32,177 nucleotides of DNA from a bacterium. GTDB taxonomy: Bacteria; Bacteroidota; Bacteroidia; CAILMK01; JACPUW01. Below, one piece after another: positions 7,425 to 16,514 of the stretch; the first letter of the stretch is position 1; each line of letters opens with the position of its first letter. Location: assembly GCA_016124515.1 (NCBI GenBank), contig WGNN01000043.1, forward strand, positions 1 through 32,177, read 5' to 3'. The position numbers and the translations under genes were made by a program. A model generated the notes under the pieces. It was not told where the DNA came from, did no database searches, and saw only the letters and a list, made by a program, of their open reading frames with translations.

Positions 7425-8183
7425 GTGATTTGCCTGCTTTTGAGCTGGGGACTGGAGTTTGCCAAACCACTTTTCAAATTCACATACAAAAAATGGAGAC
7501 ATGCCGGCTTCAACCTGATGTTTTTGGCCTTTAGTATCATCATCAATGTGGCAATGGGCTTGGTTACTATAGTACTTTTCCGATTTGCCAATGCGCAACA
7601 TTTCGGCCTACTTCGTCAAATAAACCTTCCGCAATGGCTCGCGTTGCTTATTACTTTTCTGGCGCTTGACTTTATAGCGCAATATTTGGTACATGTGCTG
7701 CTGCACAAAGTGCGGTGGATGTGGAAGTTGCATTTGGTGCACCACAGCGATACCACGGTGGACGCCACCACCGGGACGCGCCACCATCCGGGCGATTATT
7801 TTTTGCGCGAAGTATTTGCCATCGCTACTGCTTTTTTGTTGGGTGCCCCATTGGCCTTTTACCTGTTTTACCGCGTGTGCACGGTGTTTTTCACTTATTT
7901 TACGCATGCCAATTTTCACCTGCCCGTTTGGCTCGATAAGCTTGTTGCACTGGTTTTTATCAGTCCTGACATGCACAAGTTTCACCACCATTTTGAGCGG
8001 CCCTGGACCGACTGCAACTTTGGCAATATCTTCAGTATTTGGGACCGTATATTCGGCACTTTTGTATATGCCAACCCACGCGACATTGAGTTTGGTGTTG
8101 ACACACTTGAACCCGAAAAAGCACAGGATTTTAAATACCAAATAGGATTGCCTTTCAACAAAGGGATAAAAACAGATTATTAG
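7425..8183 (+). CDS. Sterol desaturase / fatty acid hydroxylase family protein, apparently interrupted near its N-terminus
   Basis: Integral-membrane di-iron oxygenase of the fatty acid hydroxylase superfamily (PF04116-like). The histidine clusters are all present: HVLLH, HLVHH, TRHHP and MHKFHHH. Several membrane helices surround them. The substrate is unknown. The open frame begins at a GTG (7425), but the same frame upstream reads ATG (7362) MIADLLQFVEAMPS, then TGA, then QKLAWIVICLL. From memory, family members carry a PSWQKL-like sequence here, so the TGA looks like a TGG tryptophan turned into a stop. The GTG form loses about 21 residues but keeps every histidine, so it could still be made. 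TGA is the normal stop of other genes here, which argues against recoding. Confidence 0.75.
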   Translation: MICLLLSWGLEFAKPLFKFTYKKWRHAGFNLMFLAFSIIINVAMGLVTIVLFRFANAQHFGLLRQINLPQWLALLITFLALDFIAQYLVHVLLHKVRWMWKLHLVHHSDTTVDATTGTRHHPGDYFLREVFAIATAFLLGAPLAFYLFYRVCTVFFTYFTHANFHLPVWLDKLVALVFISPDMHKFHHHFERPWTDCNFGNIFSIWDRIFGTFVYANPRDIEFGVDTLEPEKAQDFKYQIGLPFNKGIKTDY

Positions 8184-8330
8184 ATTTGAGTTGAATTAAA
8201 AGCCATTTCCTCACTCCCTGTGGCTTATCCAATCCATCATAAATTTGGTTTAAAAGGCAAACAAAAGATAAAAACGCAAAACACTCATTTACAAATTTTT
8301 GCTACTTTTATGGGCTATAAAAATAAAATT

Positions 8331-8831
8331 ATGCGCCATCTGATGTATTTAGGTCTGCTGCTAGCGGCATTTGCCTGTACCTACGAACATGAAAACACCG
8401 ATATTGGGCTCGATGCCACGACCGAAGAACTGAGCCGATGCACGGCAGATGAATTGATAGAAGCGCACCACCCCAAAAAAACGTTGGAAGGAAATTATGA
8501 TATTCAGTATATAATAAAACAAAATAAAGACTGCGTAAACGACACCACTTTTGTTAGTGGCGAAAGCATAAAAATAAGAAAACAAGACATTACTTTTTTG
8601 AAAAACGACAAGGTGACTCAAAAAGTGGCTTATGACTTGATAAGAGCATCGGAAACCACCGGCCCGTATATGATGATTAAAACAGAAAACAACAACAGCC
8701 AAATTGACGGCAGCATTTTGGCTTGTTGCAACGGCATCTTAAAAATAAAAAACACGTATGAAGGGCAATTGAACAATACCGACTGTGCAGGCGCACCACC
8801 TGTTGTGGTTTTGCTTGAGGTGGGGAGGTGA
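8331..8831 (+). CDS. Hypothetical lipoprotein
   Basis: Unrecognised 166-residue protein. The ATG at 8331 is chosen over the longer ORF start at 8220 because it begins a signal sequence (MRHLMYLGLLLAAFAC) ending in a likely lipidated Cys16. The mature part is hydrophilic, with six cysteines after the lipidation site (including a CC pair), and looks like a lipocalin-type or small beta domain (LEGNYDIQYIIKQN, ITFLKNDKVTQKVAYDLI). That fold idea is inference from strand alternation and the DUF-like LEGNY opening. A near-consensus -7 box (TACTTTTA) lies about 20 bases before the start. Confidence 0.6.
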   Translation: MRHLMYLGLLLAAFACTYEHENTDIGLDATTEELSRCTADELIEAHHPKKTLEGNYDIQYIIKQNKDCVNDTTFVSGESIKIRKQDITFLKNDKVTQKVAYDLIRASETTGPYMMIKTENNNSQIDGSILACCNGILKIKNTYEGQLNNTDCAGAPPVVVLLEVGR

Positions 8832-8877
8832 GTTTTGGAGGAAAGCTGTATTAAACTTCCGTTTTTAGCTTAGTAAT

Positions 8878-8902
8878 CATCTAAGCCTTTTGCGCTTAGA
8901 TG
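8878..8902. repeat. 9-bp hairpin downstream of the lipoprotein gene
   Basis: CATCTAAGC and GCTTAGATG are exact reverse complements around a 7-base loop. There is no following T-tract, so it may stabilise a 3' end rather than terminate. Confidence 0.55.
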
Positions 8903-9190
8903 CAGCAAATAGCATAAAAACACTATCAGGCGAGACTACAAGCTTTACAAATCATTTAGCATGTGGCCGAAAAATCAGAAAATGCTTTGCAAACCTGCCG
9001 GTAAAAAATACTCAAGCTCCACATAACCATAAAAGCCGAGCAAGGACATTACCACAAAACCTAGGTTTTCACAACCTATTCTTTTATTATCTTTTTGAAT
9101 GTTTTTAAGCTACCTAAAACAACCCTAATAAAATAAATACCTTTCGCAAGATTTTGACTTCAAAACGCCCCCTTCTCCCCACCCTCTAAT

Positions 9191-9248
9191 CTCACCACCG
9201 AAAGTGCTTGGATGAGTTTTTTGAGTTTGTTCTCAAAAAATTGGTGAG
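9191..9248. repeat. Nested inverted repeat near the agmatinase 3' end
   Basis: The inner arms TTTTTTGAG and CTCAAAAAA (9217-9225, 9232-9240) pair perfectly around a 6-base loop. The outer arms CTCACCA and TGGTGAG (9191-9197, 9242-9248) also match exactly. The T and A runs lie in the opposite order to an intrinsic terminator. Function unknown. Confidence 0.6.
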
Positions 9249-9316
9249 CAAAGAACACAACCAAGGCCAACAATCTGTTGATGATGAGCTTAATGGCTAA
9301 AGATAATCAATTGCCC

Positions 9317-10339
9317 CTAAAACATGCCGCACATCTTGTACAACAGTCTCGCGCTCACGGTGCCATCCCATTCGGCATTGCCGGTTTCGTTCAGGTCAAA
9401 ACCTATAATTTCCTTTCCGCTTTCTTTAAGTTTTACTAATAAAAATACCGCTTGTTCAAAACTAAATCCACCGGGTACGGGTGTGCCTGTGGCGGAGCAC
9501 AAATCAGGACACAAACCATCGGCATCAAAACTCACATACACTTTATCGGGTAGCGTATGTATTATTTCTTCCACTTGGCTGCTCCAGGTTTTACCGGCAA
9601 AAGCGGCTTCTTTTATATCGGCATCAAAAAAAGTGGTAATGCGCGTATCATTTTCCATGCGTTCCCGCTCTCCTTTTGAGTAATCTCTAATACCCACCTG
9701 CGTCAGGCTAATATTTTCGCTTATAGCCAAGGCATTGTGCATAATGCTTGCGTGCGAATAGACAAATCCTTCATAGGCATCGCGCAGATCGGCGTGGGCA
9801 TCAATTTGCAAAATACCAAAGTGCTCGTGTCGTTCGGCAAGGGCTTCAATATAGCCAAGCGGTGTGCTGTGGTCGCCGCCCACCAAACCTATTTTGTGGC
9901 CTTCGTTGAGCAAAGAAGTACACACGCTTTTCACTGTTTCTTTCAGTTGAAAACAGGCTTCGTTTATGTGGCTGAGCACTTCTTTCTGAGCGCCGCCGCC
10001 TTGCTCCAGGCTTTCAATATATTTTTTGGCAATGGGCCGTAGGTTGTTGTTGAGCTTGGCCATATCGCCCACGTGGGCTGTAAAAAAATGGATGCCCTTT
10101 TTCCATATTTCGCCAAAGTGGTGGTCGTACAAATCGAGCTGCGGGCTTGCGGTAAAAATTTGGTACGGGCCGTTGGCAGTGCCTTCGCGGTAGCTCACCG
10201 TTACTTCCCAAGGCACAGGGTAGAGCACTATTTCGCTTTCTTCAAGGGCAAAGGGCAAGCCAAAAATGCCGGCATTGGTAGCCACCGAGTTATCGGGGTC
10301 AAAGCCGGCAATGGTTTCATTTCTTTTTTCTTTATCCAT
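9317..10339 (-). CDS. speB: Agmatinase-type ureohydrolase
   Basis: Arginase/agmatinase-family enzyme of 340 residues, cytoplasmic, using a two-manganese centre. All metal-ligand motifs are visible: GGDHS (154-158), DAHAD (180-184) and SFDADG (270-275), followed by GFDLNE. The most likely reaction is agmatine to putrescine plus urea, because the gene overlaps the speD-speE fusion by 8 bases and putrescine is that enzyme's aminopropyl acceptor. Arginase or formimidoylglutamase activity cannot be excluded from sequence alone. The N-terminus carries about 35 residues before the first core strand, a modest extension. An arginine decarboxylase would be needed to supply agmatine and is not in this window. 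Confidence 0.86.
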   Translation of the reverse strand: MDKEKRNETIAGFDPDNSVATNAGIFGLPFALEESEIVLYPVPWEVTVSYREGTANGPYQIFTASPQLDLYDHHFGEIWKKGIHFFTAHVGDMAKLNNNLRPIAKKYIESLEQGGGAQKEVLSHINEACFQLKETVKSVCTSLLNEGHKIGLVGGDHSTPLGYIEALAERHEHFGILQIDAHADLRDAYEGFVYSHASIMHNALAISENISLTQVGIRDYSKGERERMENDTRITTFFDADIKEAAFAGKTWSSQVEEIIHTLPDKVYVSFDADGLCPDLCSATGTPVPGGFSFEQAVFLLVKLKESGKEIIGFDLNETGNAEWDGTVSARLLYKMCGMF

Positions 10340-11627
10340 TCAGCAGGGATTTCACAAAGTTTGGTGTAGCAAATGCTGCTTTGTGTATGTGGCCGTTGTA
10401 GTAACGTAACCCATGTTCTTCAGAAAATTTTTCCAGTGCTTCAACTTCCACATTGTGCACAGGATCTACGCTGCCTTTGCTGCAAAGGGCAAAACTCCAC
10501 ATGCCGCTTGGGTAGGTTGGCACAAAAAAGAAGTAGTTCCACACTTTGTCCTTGCCAAAAACATTGCTGAAACAGCGGCGCAAATCAACAAAAGCGTGTT
10601 GGTTGAAGCGGGGCGATTCGCCTTGTGCCACCATGACGCCGTTTTCGTTGAGGCTGCGGTAAATATTTTGGTAAAACTCGTCGGAAAACAAGCCTTTGGC
10701 GGGGCCCACCGGATCTGATCCATCTACAATAATCAGGTCATAAGTATTGTCTGCTGCTTTGGCCACATAGTCAATACCATCGCCTATTATGAGTTCCAAA
10801 CGCGGATCGTCAAAAGCTGATGCAATATTGGGCAGGTATTCTTTGCAGGCACGCACCACTGCATCGTCAATTTCAACCATGGTTACTTTTTCCACACTTT
10901 TGTGACGCAAAACTTCGCGTACGGTTCCGCCATCGCCACCGCCAATTACCAATACATTTTTCACATTTTTATGGCTCAGCACAGGCACGTGCGAAATCAT
11001 TTCGTGGTAAACGTATTCGTCTTTTTCGGTGGTCATAAACATGCCGTCTATGGTAAGTGCTTTGCCGTAGGCGTAGGTTTCAAGTATCTGCACCTTTTGG
11101 TAAGGCGATTGCTCCCTGAACAATACATCGCCGGTGTGGCGAAGCGAAAGGGCAATATTTTCGTCGCGGTCGGTAAACCAAATGTTGCGGTTGTGTTTTA
11201 CTGCATTCGGATCGTCCTGATCGCGTTTTGGTGCAAATTCAAAATCTTTTCTGCTGAGCAGGTGTTTTTGTCCGCGCTGCATTTCCATGGCGCTACCGTA
11301 GCCCGCTTTAAAGTGTTTTTCAAGGTATTTGTAGCAAATCCAAGGATTTACTGCGCTGCCGCAGGTAAAAATATCAACCGCGGCGTAGCCATACTCAGGC
11401 CATGTATGTATGGCCAAGTGGCTTTCTTCTATAACAACTACACCGCTGACGCCAAAAGGAGAAAAATGGTGGAAGGTGGAATTTACAACAGTTGCTTGTG
11501 CTTCTTTGGCAGCCTGAACCATAAATTGCTCAATGAGAACCACATCGTTCATTATCTGTGGATCGCAGTTGTAGTATTCAACAATTATGTGTCGGCCAAG
11601 GTTGGGTGAGTTGTCTTCAACGTACAT
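10332..11627 (-). CDS. speE: Fused S-adenosylmethionine decarboxylase - spermidine synthase
   Basis: Bifunctional polyamine enzyme of 431 residues. Residues about 1-120 are a class 1B SpeD/SpeH proenzyme: [14 protein letters not shown] contains the Glu68-Ser69 self-cleavage site that makes the pyruvoyl cofactor, with His74 and Cys89 (DIFTCG) as the expected processing and catalytic residues. After a linker, residues about 150-431 are spermidine synthase, with GGGDGG (229-234), VEIDD and DGSDPVGPA (301-309). It would decarboxylate SAM and move the aminopropyl group to putrescine, giving spermidine. Self-cleavage should leave an N-terminal beta chain and an alpha chain carrying the synthase. 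A TACTTTTG box precedes the ATG, and agmatinase follows in the same transcript. Confidence 0.92.
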   Translation of the reverse strand: MYVEDNSPNLGRHIIVEYYNCDPQIMNDVVLIEQFMVQAAKEAQATVVNSTFHHFSPFGVSGVVVIEESHLAIHTWPEYGYAAVDIFTCGSAVNPWICYKYLEKHFKAGYGSAMEMQRGQKHLLSRKDFEFAPKRDQDDPNAVKHNRNIWFTDRDENIALSLRHTGDVLFREQSPYQKVQILETYAYGKALTIDGMFMTTEKDEYVYHEMISHVPVLSHKNVKNVLVIGGGDGGTVREVLRHKSVEKVTMVEIDDAVVRACKEYLPNIASAFDDPRLELIIGDGIDYVAKAADNTYDLIIVDGSDPVGPAKGLFSDEFYQNIYRSLNENGVMVAQGESPRFNQHAFVDLRRCFSNVFGKDKVWNYFFFVPTYPSGMWSFALCSKGSVDPVHNVEVEALEKFSEEHGLRYYNGHIHKAAFATPNFVKSLLNG

Positions 11628-11650
11628 TTTCTGTTTTTTAATTAAAAGTG

Positions 11651-11658
11651 CAAAAGTA
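11651..11658 (-). promoter_or_regulatory. Candidate -7 box (TACTTTTG) for the polyamine operon
   Basis: Exact TAnnTTTG match on the minus strand, 23 bases before the ATG of the SpeD-SpeE fusion. No TTG -33 element sits at normal spacing. The implied leader is about 18 bases. Confidence 0.5.
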
Positions 11659-11883
11659 GCCGCAAGATATAAGTGTAATATTAAATATCAAGAATTAGGT
11701 GGGTTGCTCTATTGCGTAGCGAATAATCGGACCTTCACATCTGCAATAAATAGATGGTAATTCTGTGGCTTTTTTATATTCGACTCATGCTACAAAGTCC
11801 AAAAACAGTGGTGGAAATCATACTAACAAATTTGACGTTTAAAACTATTTAGTACCACTGTGTCTTTCGTTTTATCCTCCCCC

Positions 11884-12450
11884 CTACCTCTTAAACAACC
11901 TTGGCAGCACGGCGGGTGTCTGTTGACGGTAGGCAAGATAGGCTTCGCCATAGGCGGCCACAAGTTTCTTTTCTTCGAGCCATACGCCAATGGGCAGGTA
12001 CAAAAACCAGGTGCCTACCATAATGGCATTGCCTATTGTGGGCGACCACAGCCAGTACCCCAAACCCAGGGCTACCGTGGCCGTATAAAACGGATGCCTG
12101 ACACGTTGCAAAATGCCGTCGGTTTTCAAGCTGCTTTCCTGCTCCTTGGCAAATCCGGCAAATGCTTTCATATCATACACTTGCGCAGCTTTTTTAAACA
12201 CCACAAAAGCCACATAACCCAAGCCCACGGCAGGTATTTTTACACTCAGCGTGGGCTCAAACACAAGCTGTCTGTCAATTCCCAGTTGGTACCAAAATAA
12301 GGGCAGCAAGCTCAGCAAGGCAAAAGCATTGAAAAACAAGCGATACGACTTCTTATTGTTAAAATTGCTTTTTATAAGGTTGGATGCCAGCAGGCTGTGA
12401 AAGGCAAAATATGCCGCCCACAACAGGGCAAAAATCACATATTGGTTCAT
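11884..12450 (-). CDS. Membrane methyltransferase-like protein (ICMT/PEMT/NnrU type)
   Basis: A 188-residue protein with about five hydrophobic helices. Its C-terminal part has the pattern shared by isoprenylcysteine carboxyl methyltransferases and bacterial phospholipid-methyltransferase-like proteins: LKTDGILQRVRHPFYT (SAM-binding RHP.Y), then a helix pair, then EEKKLVAAYGEAYLAYRQQTP. The substrate is unknown, and NnrU-type annotation is an alternative because that family shares the fold. It starts just 4 bases after the stop of the DUF3078 gene, so the two are probably cotranscribed. The 257-base region upstream of the polyamine genes, after its stop, shows no gene. Confidence 0.75.
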   Translation of the reverse strand: MNQYVIFALLWAAYFAFHSLLASNLIKSNFNNKKSYRLFFNAFALLSLLPLFWYQLGIDRQLVFEPTLSVKIPAVGLGYVAFVVFKKAAQVYDMKAFAGFAKEQESSLKTDGILQRVRHPFYTATVALGLGYWLWSPTIGNAIMVGTWFLYLPIGVWLEEKKLVAAYGEAYLAYRQQTPAVLPRLFKR

Positions 12451-12453
12451 GCA

Positions 12454-13356
12454 CTAAATCTTGATAAGAAATCCAACGTTAAACACGTATTTCCATTGCA
12501 CCCTTGGCTGTTTGGTGCCATCGGCATTGGCAAACAATACGTCTTCGTCGTATATCATTTGGGTAGAAATGGTAGAGCTAATGAAATCATTCACCTTCAT
12601 TTCCAGCAGGTTGTCCCACATAATATCTACAAAGGCGCCTTTGCGGTATGCCTGAAACAGATTTAGTTTCACTTCGTACGAAATGTTTTTAGCCAAATCT
12701 TTAGAAAAACGCATGTTAAACACCGCTCCCAACTCTTTGCGCAGCATTTTGTTTGAGTCAACACCAAAAGCACCTTGGCTTGCCAGGGTCTTGTCCATCA
12801 CAAAAGTGAGTTTACCCGAAAGCGGCGATGCCATCATATAAAAATTTTCGTTGGGTTTGTACTCACCCCCCAGCGAAAGCGCCAGATAACCCGGTGCCAA
12901 CAAGCGCGAAATAATGGTTTGCTGGTCCACCCCGTTGTCGTCTGTATAATATTTATAACCATTGGTCATTTGTGTTCTAAAGTCGAGCAACCCGGTGTAG
13001 GCCCATTTGGTGTCGCCAAAAGCCTTTGACCATTTGGAAGTTACAATAAAGCGGTCGTCGCTCTTCCTGAATTGTTTCACATCGCCCTGCCGTACCAAAC
13101 CATAGCCCGACTCCAGCGTATTGAGCCAGGTAACGTGGTTGTTGGTATAGGTGGCTTGGGCTTTTACCAAACCGGCAATGGCAAAACTATTTTGTCCGCC
13201 ACCGGCCCAATTTGAGAGACCAACATTGGTAACATTCAGTCCAAATGAAGCTGATTTTGCCCAATGCGATGTTTCTTCTGATAAGGAATCCTGTGCTTGA
13301 ATTTGTGAACTGACGCAAAGCGAAATAGCTAAAAAAACAAGTAAATTCTTTCTCAT
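12454..13356 (-). CDS. DUF3078 family exported protein
   Basis: A Bacteroidota-restricted outer-membrane-associated protein family. The track's ORF starts at 13629, but the ATG at 13356 (MRKNLLVFLAISLCVSSQIQAQD) is right: it begins a clean signal peptide with a SQIQA-Q cleavage site, and the longer form would overlap the divergent serine hydrolase. The 300-residue product has the family's WAKSASFGLNVTNVGLSNWAGGGQNS opening region, then alternating strands with many aromatic residues (YLALSLGGEY, FNMRFSKDLAKNISYEVKLNLFQAY) and a terminal VQWKYVFNVGFLIKI strand, consistent with a beta-barrel. Function is not known for the family. It probably leads a transcript with the methyltransferase-like gene. 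Confidence 0.8.
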   Translation of the reverse strand: MRKNLLVFLAISLCVSSQIQAQDSLSEETSHWAKSASFGLNVTNVGLSNWAGGGQNSFAIAGLVKAQATYTNNHVTWLNTLESGYGLVRQGDVKQFRKSDDRFIVTSKWSKAFGDTKWAYTGLLDFRTQMTNGYKYYTDDNGVDQQTIISRLLAPGYLALSLGGEYKPNENFYMMASPLSGKLTFVMDKTLASQGAFGVDSNKMLRKELGAVFNMRFSKDLAKNISYEVKLNLFQAYRKGAFVDIMWDNLLEMKVNDFISSTISTQMIYDEDVLFANADGTKQPRVQWKYVFNVGFLIKI

Positions 13357-13439
13357 GTGTCGTTTATTTACAATTAATTTCACGCGAAATACGGTGAGAG
13401 AACTCAGAGATAGGTTCTTTTTCGGTAAAACATAAACCA

Positions 13440-14564
13440 ATGAAGCGCAAAGTTGCCCTGTACGTGCTATTGACCGCGGTGCTGCTCTATGTGGCCAGCC
13501 TATTGTTTGGCGTGGGCTATATATGGAAAGCCATTGTCTATAACTATGTTGACTATGACGACTACAAAATTTTTGACAACCGAAGCATAGTTGCCGGCCA
13601 GGCACAGCCGTGGCCCGATGCCAAAGCAAAAGGCAGCATAAGCCTGCCCGAAGACCTGGAAAACTACCACCGCGAAATGGGAACCATTGGTTTTATAGCC
13701 ATTAAAAACGATTCCATCATTTTTGAAAAGTACTGGGAAGATTTTGACGAAAACACCATTGCCAACTCGTTTTCGGTAGCCAAATCATACATAACCATGT
13801 TGGTGGGCTTTGCATTGCAAGACGGCTATTTTCATTCGCTCAACGACAAAATAACCGACTACCTGCCCGATTTGGATGCGGAAGTATATGGCGATATCAG
13901 CCTGGAAAATTTGTGCACCATGTCATCAGGACTGGCATGGACCGAGAGCTACGGCGGCCCAATAAACCAAACTACTGAAGGCTATTATGGCAAAGATTTG
14001 TGGCATTTGGTAGCCAACCTGCACAAGGAAAATACTGCCGGCAGCACCTACCACTACAAAGGTTGCGACCCTCAATTACTGGCTTTTGCCATTGAAAAAG
14101 CCACGGGCAAAACCGTTTCGGGTTACCTGAGCGAAAAATTTTGGATACCCACAGGTTGTGTGGGCGATGGGCTTTGGTCGCTCGACCATAAAGACGGCAC
14201 CGAAAAAGCCTATTGCTGCATAAATACCACCGCCCGAAACTTTGCCAAAATAGGGCGGCTCTATATGCAATACGGCCAATGGAATGGCAAACAACTGCTT
14301 GACAGTGAATGGGTAGCCAAAAGCATAAAACCCAACCTGATACCCAATGCCGCCGGTGAACCCACGCGTTACTACGGCATGCAATGGTGGTGCATGAATG
14401 ATTTGAACAAAAACGTGTTTTATGCCCGCGGACTCAATGGCCAATATGTAATTTGCCTGCCCGAAAAAAACATGATTGTGGTACGCATAGGCAAAAAACG
14501 CGAAAGCTCAGGCAACCATCCGCCCGATGTGCTGCGCTATGTAGCCTGGGCCGAAACCCTCTAA
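13440..14564 (+). CDS. Serine hydrolase, beta-lactamase/class C-like family
   Basis: A 374-residue membrane-anchored serine hydrolase. One N-terminal helix (about residues 6-27) acts as signal anchor, so the domain lies outside the inner membrane. The nucleophile motif SVAK (Ser112, Lys115) and the STYHYKG region with a likely catalytic Tyr205, followed by LLAFAIEKATGK, match the PF00144 pattern. A C-terminal ARGLNGQYV stretch stands in for the KTG-type third motif. Such enzymes include esterases, peptidases and amide hydrolases, and resistance to beta-lactams should not be assumed. It is divergent from the DUF3078 gene across 83 bases and 22 bases before the transporter gene, possibly in one transcript. 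Confidence 0.85.
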   Translation: MKRKVALYVLLTAVLLYVASLLFGVGYIWKAIVYNYVDYDDYKIFDNRSIVAGQAQPWPDAKAKGSISLPEDLENYHREMGTIGFIAIKNDSIIFEKYWEDFDENTIANSFSVAKSYITMLVGFALQDGYFHSLNDKITDYLPDLDAEVYGDISLENLCTMSSGLAWTESYGGPINQTTEGYYGKDLWHLVANLHKENTAGSTYHYKGCDPQLLAFAIEKATGKTVSGYLSEKFWIPTGCVGDGLWSLDHKDGTEKAYCCINTTARNFAKIGRLYMQYGQWNGKQLLDSEWVAKSIKPNLIPNAAGEPTRYYGMQWWCMNDLNKNVFYARGLNGQYVICLPEKNMIVVRIGKKRESSGNHPPDVLRYVAWAETL

Positions 14565-14586
14565 CTATTTTTGTGCAGTAAGACGT

Positions 14587-15504
14587 ATGAAAACTCCCAA
14601 CTGGCTTTTGTTTGCCGCTGCTTGCCTTATTTGGGGCACCACTTGGTATGCTATCAAATTTCAACTCAATGGTGGTTCGCCGCTTTTGTCTATCGCCTAC
14701 CGTTTTTCAATAGCTGCCGCCCTGTTGTTCAGCTATTTGTTGTTGCGCAAAAAGCAGGTTAAATACAGTTTAAACGAGCATTTTTGGTTTGCATTGCAAG
14801 GCTTTCTGCTGTTTGGCCTCTGCTATTGGTTTACCTACCTTGCCGAGAGCGGACTCACGAGCGGATTGGTAGCGGTATTGTCAAGTCTCATTATATTTTT
14901 CAATGTGGTATTTGGTAAAATTTTACTCAAACGCCCCATTTTGCCCAAATTGATAGTTGGTTTTTTGCTGGGCATTTGCGGAATGGCATTGCTTTATAAA
15001 GACGAGCTTGCCACTGCCGATTTTTCAAATGAAGCCCCTGCCCTGCTCATTATCGCTGTGCTGTCAAACCTTATTGCTTCGTTGGGCAATATAGTTTCTA
15101 TGCGCAACCAAAGCAAAGGGCTTCCCGTGCAACAAACCAATGCATTTGGCATGCTGTATGGCGCGGTTTTTATGTATTTACTGGCCCTTATAAAAGGCGA
15201 TTCATGGCACTTTAGTACCGCACCAAGTTATATACTATCGCTTATATATTTGGGCGTTTTTGGCTCGGTAGTAGCCTTTTATTGCTACCTGACCTTGCTT
15301 GGGCGGCTGGGCCCGGGAAGGGCGGCCTATACCAATTTGGTCATTCCCATCATCGCCCTGCTGGTTTCTACCCTGTTTGAGTCATTTCAATGGAATTGGT
15401 ATGCCTCACTTGGGCTGGCATTGGTGTTGGCCGGCAACTGGGTAGCTTTGTTCAAACCCGTTAAAACCGGCATACCAAAAAATGCCCGACTTGCAAAAAA
15501 GTGA
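14587..15504 (+). CDS. EamA/DMT-superfamily transporter
   Basis: A 305-residue inner-membrane protein with about ten hydrophobic helices forming two EamA repeats. The first opens with LLFAAACLIWGTTWYAIKFQ, the typical N-terminal helix with WG.TW. The second covers roughly residues 155-290 and includes YLGVFGSVVAFYCYLTLLGR and the GPGRAAYTNLVIPI motif. The C-terminal tail is short and basic. These transporters usually export small metabolites or amino acids, but the substrate cannot be read from the sequence. It starts 22 bases after the serine hydrolase, which may hint at cotranscription but not at a shared function. Confidence 0.88.
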   Translation: MKTPNWLLFAAACLIWGTTWYAIKFQLNGGSPLLSIAYRFSIAAALLFSYLLLRKKQVKYSLNEHFWFALQGFLLFGLCYWFTYLAESGLTSGLVAVLSSLIIFFNVVFGKILLKRPILPKLIVGFLLGICGMALLYKDELATADFSNEAPALLIIAVLSNLIASLGNIVSMRNQSKGLPVQQTNAFGMLYGAVFMYLLALIKGDSWHFSTAPSYILSLIYLGVFGSVVAFYCYLTLLGRLGPGRAAYTNLVIPIIALLVSTLFESFQWNWYASLGLALVLAGNWVALFKPVKTGIPKNARLAKK

Positions 15505-15548
15505 TTCCACTATGGGCATAACCTTTTAATTTGCAGAAAAATATACCC

Positions 15549-16484
15549 ATGAGAGTATGTCTGTTTTTATCCTTGCTTTTGGTTACTTACGGTGCAGCCG
15601 CCCAAAATTCTGACCTCATCATAGTAGCTGCCGATTCGGTTGATTATTCTTTTTTTATTGATGGAAAAGAATACAAACTGGACAATGCCAACCAAATAAA
15701 AATAACCGAAATACCGCAAGATGCGCTTTTGAATGTGTCGGGAATGCTAAAGAGCGACAAGCCAATCGCTTTTTTTCAACGCCTTGAATTTAAAGGGAGT
15801 TTTGAGTGGGTGTATGAGTTGACAATAGCCGAAAAAGGCAATCAACTGGAGCTGAAACTACTGAGCCAAAACGAGAAAACAGAAAAATACAAACCCACTG
15901 AATTGGGCGAAAACTACATTGTATATAGGTACAACCACTACAGCATGCCGCAAGAAAGGGTCAACCGTTCGGTAGAAGCCATTTCGTCAATAAAATCAAA
16001 AAGACACCGTGAAGAAACACCAACTACCGTCGTGGTAGAGGAAGGCAAAACCATAGAGAAGAAAGAAGAGCGGAAACAAACTGTAACTGAGGAAGGTGCA
16101 AGCACCGTAATACACAGCGAAAGAACAAGCACAGCCGAAGGCGATGCACGGGAAACCACCATTTTGCGACCACGAAAAGAAGTCTGCGACAGCGCTTGGG
16201 ATGATGAAACAAGACAAGCACAAATGGCGCTTCTGGCCAAAGAAACTGATGAAGCGGGCAAACTGTATGTGAGCAAACGCATAGCCATAGACCATTGCAT
16301 GACTACTGTGCAGGCGGGCGATATAATGTATGTATTTGAGAGTGAAGCTACACGCATAGAAATTGCCAAATTCATTTATCCAAGTCTAATAGATCCTGAA
16401 AATTTTGATGCCCTTGCACAGTATTTCAAAAGCAAAAGCAGTTGGGAAGCCGTGGAGCTATATGTAGATGTGAAATACCGGTAG
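15549..16484 (+). CDS. DUF4476 domain exported protein
   Basis: The ATG at 15549 (MRVCLFLSLLLVTYGAAAQ) gives a proper signal peptide with an AAA-Q cleavage site and is preferred to the track's TTG at 15531. Of 311 residues, the N-terminal half is a beta-rich domain (VDYSFFIDGKEYKLDN). Next comes a charged, low-complexity linker rich in Glu, Lys and Thr (about 155-215). The C-terminal ~95 residues match the Bacteroidota DUF4476 pattern of paired helices (ARQAQMALL-like, VQAGDIMYVFESEATRIEIAKFIYPSLIDP). It is presumably periplasmic; function is unknown. It precedes another exported protein by 30 bases. Confidence 0.8.
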   Translation: MRVCLFLSLLLVTYGAAAQNSDLIIVAADSVDYSFFIDGKEYKLDNANQIKITEIPQDALLNVSGMLKSDKPIAFFQRLEFKGSFEWVYELTIAEKGNQLELKLLSQNEKTEKYKPTELGENYIVYRYNHYSMPQERVNRSVEAISSIKSKRHREETPTTVVVEEGKTIEKKEERKQTVTEEGASTVIHSERTSTAEGDARETTILRPRKEVCDSAWDDETRQAQMALLAKETDEAGKLYVSKRIAIDHCMTTVQAGDIMYVFESEATRIEIAKFIYPSLIDPENFDALAQYFKSKSSWEAVELYVDVKYR

Positions 16485-16514
16485 GTTGATGATAGCTCCA
16501 AAGCATATACACGA

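Larger units (their letters stand above)
8832..9316. other. Intergenic region with two inverted repeats, no convincing gene
   Basis: About 485 bases between convergent genes. The only ORF (8890-9108 plus, 72 codons) lacks a family match, signal or start context, and I do not accept it. The region contains the hairpin at 8878-8902 and a larger nested inverted repeat at 9191-9248. No clear U-tract terminator was found for either flanking gene. Confidence 0.6.

Noticed and set aside
7362-8183. TGA read as tryptophan or selenocysteine in the desaturase gene
   Set aside because: TGA ends several other genes here (for example ptuA and the thioredoxin-like gene), and no SECIS-like hairpin was seen after it.
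8890-9108. 72-codon plus-strand ORF as a gene
   Set aside because: No start context, signal, domain or neighbour linkage; composition looks like noncoding AT-rich sequence.
10902-11609. 235-residue plus-strand ORF opposite the SpeD-SpeE fusion
   Set aside because: Shadow frame; the minus strand has strong family motifs throughout the same interval.
13357-13629. N-terminal extension of the DUF3078 protein in the track
   Set aside because: It is antisense to the serine hydrolase start and would place the signal peptide inside the protein.
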